Origin: Lachnospiraceae bacterium
GTDB lineage: Bacteria > Bacillota > Clostridia > Lachnospirales > Lachnospiraceae
Length of the DNA stretch: 5,063 nt
Reading direction: 5' to 3'
NCBI GenBank assembly: GCA_003447895.1
Contig: DLYC01000205.1
Coordinates: 1-5,063 of the forward strand
Below, piece after piece: positions 4,986 through 5,063 of this stretch; position 1 is the stretch's first letter, and each line of letters opens with the position of its first letter. Position numbers and translations under genes: made by a program. The notes under the pieces were generated by a model, which had not been told where the DNA came from, did no database searches, and saw nothing but the letters and a program-made list of their open reading frames with translations.

Positions 4986-5036
4986 CAGACTATTACAAAC
5001 AATTATCAGATATGCAAAAGAGAGGGAGGGGATATC

Positions 5037-5063
5037 ATGATGAAAAACAAGTTATGGATCACG
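5037..5063 (+). CDS. Start of an unidentified gene (3' truncated by window)
   Basis: Only nine codons are visible: MMKNKLWIT. GGAGGGG at 5025-5031 is a strong ribosome site, 5 nt before the first ATG and 8 nt before the second ATG at 5040, so the second may be the true start. The frame is open to the window end. A basic start followed by hydrophobic residues could begin a signal peptide or membrane helix, but nine residues are too few to judge and no function can be given. The gene diverges from the minus-strand micro-unit, and any plus-strand promoter between them is weak. Confidence 0.7.

Larger units (their letters stand above)
4697..5036. other. Intergenic region with a minus-strand micro-unit but no plus-strand gene
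   Basis: No plus-strand ORF here has a ribosome site or a recognisable product. Bases 4697-4740 are GC-rich and show nothing clear. A weak stem, AAAACAG (4744-4750) with CTGTTTT (4761-4767), has a 10-nt loop and short T-runs on both strands, so it might be a minor back-up terminator. From 4773 to 4959 everything reads as a compact minus-strand transcription unit, annotated separately. Bases 4960-5020 are AT-rich and hold direct repeats and perhaps a weak plus-strand promoter (TTAAAT at 4968-4973, 17 bp, TATTAC at 4991-4996) for the gene starting at 5037. Confidence 0.6.

Overview
The window looks like chromosome from a moderately GC-rich Clostridia bacterium (Bacillota), probably Lachnospiraceae. 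This is inferred from protein style: a chorismate synthase tail ending in RYGTDWL, an EPSP synthase with a CGSTLRF loop, and a PH-like/zinc-ribbon protein. Strong purine-rich Shine-Dalgarno sites and AT-rich gene borders around GC-rich genes agree. No lookup was possible, so the taxonomy is tentative.

Left part (1-2451): a plus-strand aromatic amino-acid cluster. It holds the C-terminal end of chorismate synthase (aroC), a 121-bp gap filled by four tandem copies of a 28-bp GC-rich repeat, complete EPSP synthase (aroA), and prephenate dehydrogenase (tyrA). aroA and tyrA overlap by ATGA, so they are almost certainly cotranscribed and translationally coupled. AroA makes EPSP, AroC turns it into chorismate, and TyrA takes the tyrosine branch after prephenate.

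Middle (2455-4030): a MATE-family efflux transporter bracketed by two direct copies (72 of 73 bp identical) of a short two-hairpin element. The copies almost touch its start and stop codons. The element looks like a dispersed REP/MITE-type repeat. The transporter has no visible ribosome-binding site because the element occupies that position.

Right part (4031-5063): a promoter and strong ribosome-binding site lead into a 184-aa cytosolic protein with an N-terminal PH-like domain and a C-terminal four-cysteine zinc ribbon, closed by a good intrinsic terminator. An AT-rich intergenic region of about 340 bp follows. On its minus strand lies a complete-looking miniature transcription unit: extended -10 promoter, 14-bp palindrome, near-perfect Shine-Dalgarno, an eight-codon ORF (MKLQVFSE), and a strong terminator whose stem begins at the last base of the stop codon. 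Diverging from it, a new plus-strand gene starts at 5037 and runs off the window.

The items most worth a second look are the minus-strand micro-unit, the transporter bracketed by repeats, and the 28-bp tandem array between aroC and aroA.
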